Part shown: positions 23,210-25,027 of the stretch, in pieces
Layout of the letters: each line of letters begins with the position of its first letter
How positions within the stretch are numbered: the stretch's first letter is position 1
Assembly (NCBI GenBank): GCA_025363505.1
Contig: JANYDV010000051.1
Location: 1-25,027, forward strand
From: Bacteroidota bacterium
GTDB taxonomy: Bacteria > Bacteroidota > Ignavibacteria > Palsa-1295
Length of the DNA: 25,027 nucleotides
Direction: 5' to 3'
Program-made: the position numbers and the translations under genes
The notes under the pieces: generated by a model
What the model was told of the DNA's origin: nothing
What the model saw: only the letters and a program-made list of their open reading frames with translations
Database searches by the model: none

Positions 23210-24949
23210 TTATTTATCGAGCCACACCCATTTGAGATCAATGCGATTCATCGGGTCGAGCGGGTTATCTCGAACCCAGGGTTGCAACAAGCGGTAATGC
23301 TCTTGATAGAACAATGGGATACATGGAGCTTCATACGCCGCGACGTTTTCGGCTTGTGCATACAACAACATCCGCTTTGCGTCGTCGGTGGTTTGCAATG
23401 CTTCTCCATAAAAACGATTGAATGCTTCAGAATTCCAGCGAGTACTGTTTGGATAGCTTTTCATTGACGCACTCGGTGGCACAAGCTTACCATAAATAAG
23501 ATTGAGAAAGTTTTCTACCTCCGGGTAATCAGCATACCATCGGGTAATCCAGAGATCAAGTTTCCCATCTTCCGATTGATCTAAGAGCTGGCCGGATTGC
23601 ATTACTTGTATCTCAACTTTGGCACCCAGATTGACTTCCCACATTCGTTGCACGGCTTGTGCAATTTGCATTTGGCTCGGCTCATTATAGACCGAAAGTT
23701 TAATCGCAAGTGGCTTGCCATTGCCATATCCGGCTTTTTCGAGCCAATGTTTTGCGCTGTCGGCATTAAATGAAATACCATGTACATCATTTATAGGATA
23801 AGTAGTAAACGCCGGTGGAACAATAAAATGATCGGCACTCGAGTGCGGCATATTCTTGAGCACATACTTTACTATCTGATCACGATCAACACCAAAGCTG
23901 AGCGCACGTCTCATGGCAACGCTCGAAAACATTGGGCTGGTGCAGAGGATATCAATGAAATACGAGTTCATCGCCGTGACATGTTGCAAAATATAATTTT
24001 TCTTTTGATAATCCGGTGTCAGCTTTTTATCAGCAGTTACGATATTTTGAAATGACTCGGTCGGGATTGTAAAATCTTCGTCCAAAACTCCTCGCTCGAA
24101 ATTTGCAAAGAGTGTTTTGTCGTCTTTAATAAATGTAAATCGAACGTCGTCGAGCAACGGTAACCGATTGCCTACATTATCAAGTTGCCAATACTTTGGG
24201 TTGCGTTTCATTAAGATTTCTTCGTCCGGTCTCCAATGCGAAAAGATAAACGGACCGGTGCCGACAGGATGTTGGAAGAAATCTTTGCCATATTTTTCAA
24301 CTGCTTCGTGGGCGACTATAAAACCAAAACTGGTGGTAAGATGCTCAAGGAACGGGGCAAACGGTTTTGTTAATTTGATGACAAATGTTGTGTCATCCGG
24401 TGTTTGAAAACCGCTGACTCCGGTGATGTTCTTGCCCATCTTCGAAAGGGAGTCGCGCATAAAATATTCATCGGCACCTTCGACGATACTCTGGAATATC
24501 CAATAGCCGCTGGTGAGTGTTTTCGGATCGCAAACTCGTTCGAGGGAGTACTTCGCGTCGTTGGCAACGAATTTACGACCCTTACCACCGCTGAAACATT
24601 CGTCATCCTGAAACGATACATCACTACGAAGATGAAAAGTATAGGTCAGTCCGTCAGGGGAAATCTCCCAACTTGAGGCAAGCTCCGGTACAACTTTTAA
24701 TTGATCATTATTATCAACGAGTCGATCATAAAAATTATTGGCAATGTCATCTTCGACCTTGCTATTCATTCTGACAGGATCAAGGCTCGACGGGTTGCCA
24801 CGAATCTCATTGATTGTATATCTGCCGCCGAATTTCTTTCCGCCTTGAGCCGAGCGCATTGCCGCTGTGTTTTCTTTGTGGCATGAAGAAAGACAGATGC
24901 CGGAGAGTGCAACGATAACAAAAACTAATCGTAGATTTCTTTGTATCAT
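23210..24949 (-). CDS. Family 5 (oligopeptide-type) ABC transporter substrate-binding lipoprotein
   Basis: 579 residues. The signal peptide ends in lipobox LSSC with Cys23 acylated. The mature protein has the family 5 landmarks in order: GNPSSLDPVR...NNFYDRLVD, VPELASSWEISPDGLTYTFHLRSDVSFQDD, FVANDAKYSLERV, and the conserved GTGPFIFSHW segment, followed by the C-terminal lobe with KLSVYNEPSQMQIAQAVQRMW. Such proteins bind peptides, nickel or sugars and deliver them to Opp/Dpp-type permeases. No permease or ATPase gene is in the window. Its gene precedes lysC on the same strand. Ligand cannot be inferred; length and motifs favour peptides. Confidence 0.92.
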   Translation of the reverse strand: MIQRNLRLVFVIVALSGICLSSCHKENTAAMRSAQGGKKFGGRYTINEIRGNPSSLDPVRMNSKVEDDIANNFYDRLVDNNDQLKVVPELASSWEISPDGLTYTFHLRSDVSFQDDECFSGGKGRKFVANDAKYSLERVCDPKTLTSGYWIFQSIVEGADEYFMRDSLSKMGKNITGVSGFQTPDDTTFVIKLTKPFAPFLEHLTTSFGFIVAHEAVEKYGKDFFQHPVGTGPFIFSHWRPDEEILMKRNPKYWQLDNVGNRLPLLDDVRFTFIKDDKTLFANFERGVLDEDFTIPTESFQNIVTADKKLTPDYQKKNYILQHVTAMNSYFIDILCTSPMFSSVAMRRALSFGVDRDQIVKYVLKNMPHSSADHFIVPPAFTTYPINDVHGISFNADSAKHWLEKAGYGNGKPLAIKLSVYNEPSQMQIAQAVQRMWEVNLGAKVEIQVMQSGQLLDQSEDGKLDLWITRWYADYPEVENFLNLIYGKLVPPSASMKSYPNSTRWNSEAFNRFYGEALQTTDDAKRMLLYAQAENVAAYEAPCIPLFYQEHYRLLQPWVRDNPLDPMNRIDLKWVWLDK

Positions 24950-25027
24950 ACATTTTAAATAATGATCATTCGTGTAACGACGAAGTGCGGTAAGAAATCA
25001 CCAAAAAATGGAATAAACGAGGATTAT

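Noticed and set aside
24962..25027. Open frame of 22 codons running off the right edge
   Set aside because: It is too short, has no Shine-Dalgarno and no recognisable sequence; it could be the start of a gene beyond the window but cannot be supported.

Overview
The window reads as ordinary chromosome from a moderate-GC, didermic bacterium of the Bacteroidota/Chlorobiota (FCB) group. The evidence is: secreted and lipoprotein genes; predicted outer-membrane barrels ending in F or Y; a protein with GldM/PorM-like architecture; a TAnnTTTG-type promoter element; and the 'GTCATTCTGA...GCGAAGAATCT' dispersed repeat seen in many Bacteroidota. An early-branching lineage such as Kapabacteria or Ignavibacteria would fit, but this is inference and no marker gene here settles it.

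Layout. (1) 1-4626, plus strand: the 3' part of an M1 metallopeptidase whose C-terminal half looks like an outer-membrane beta-barrel, then a Gfo/Idh/MocA dehydrogenase and riboflavin synthase. (2) 4709-9502, plus strand: a three-gene envelope cluster. It has an inner-membrane-anchored periplasmic protein of GldM-like layout, then two exported proteins with paralogous C-terminal barrels, and it is closed by a bidirectional UUCG-loop terminator. This is the best candidate for an undescribed system. (3) 9551-11056, minus strand: MlaF/MlaE-type lipid-transport ABC genes with no MlaD. (4) 11204-12903, plus strand: tRNA-Arg(TCT), tRNA-His(GTG), a terminator and gltX, then an inverted pair of dispersed repeats. 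(5) 13050-14827, minus strand: a stand-alone HD (p)ppGpp-hydrolase-like protein and ychF. (6) 15024-16312: a small AT-rich segment with a divergent XRE regulator, a palindromic operator and an unknown exported barrel-like protein. (7) 16471-19114: an orphan 2-oxoacid dehydrogenase E1-alpha, a PfkB-family kinase (minus) and an aquaporin. (8) 19176-21831, plus strand: an AtuA-family protein split into two overlapping genes, followed by an overlapping lipoprotein gene. (9) 21821-24949, minus strand: an oligopeptide-type substrate-binding lipoprotein followed by aspartate kinase.

Genes that probably act together are the 4709-9502 envelope cluster, MlaE/MlaF, the two AtuA pieces, and the XRE protein with its divergent partner. 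The rest is mostly housekeeping. There is no CRISPR array, insertion sequence, phage gene or recognisable defence island, and no gene-free stretch longer than about 300 bases apart from the tRNA region.
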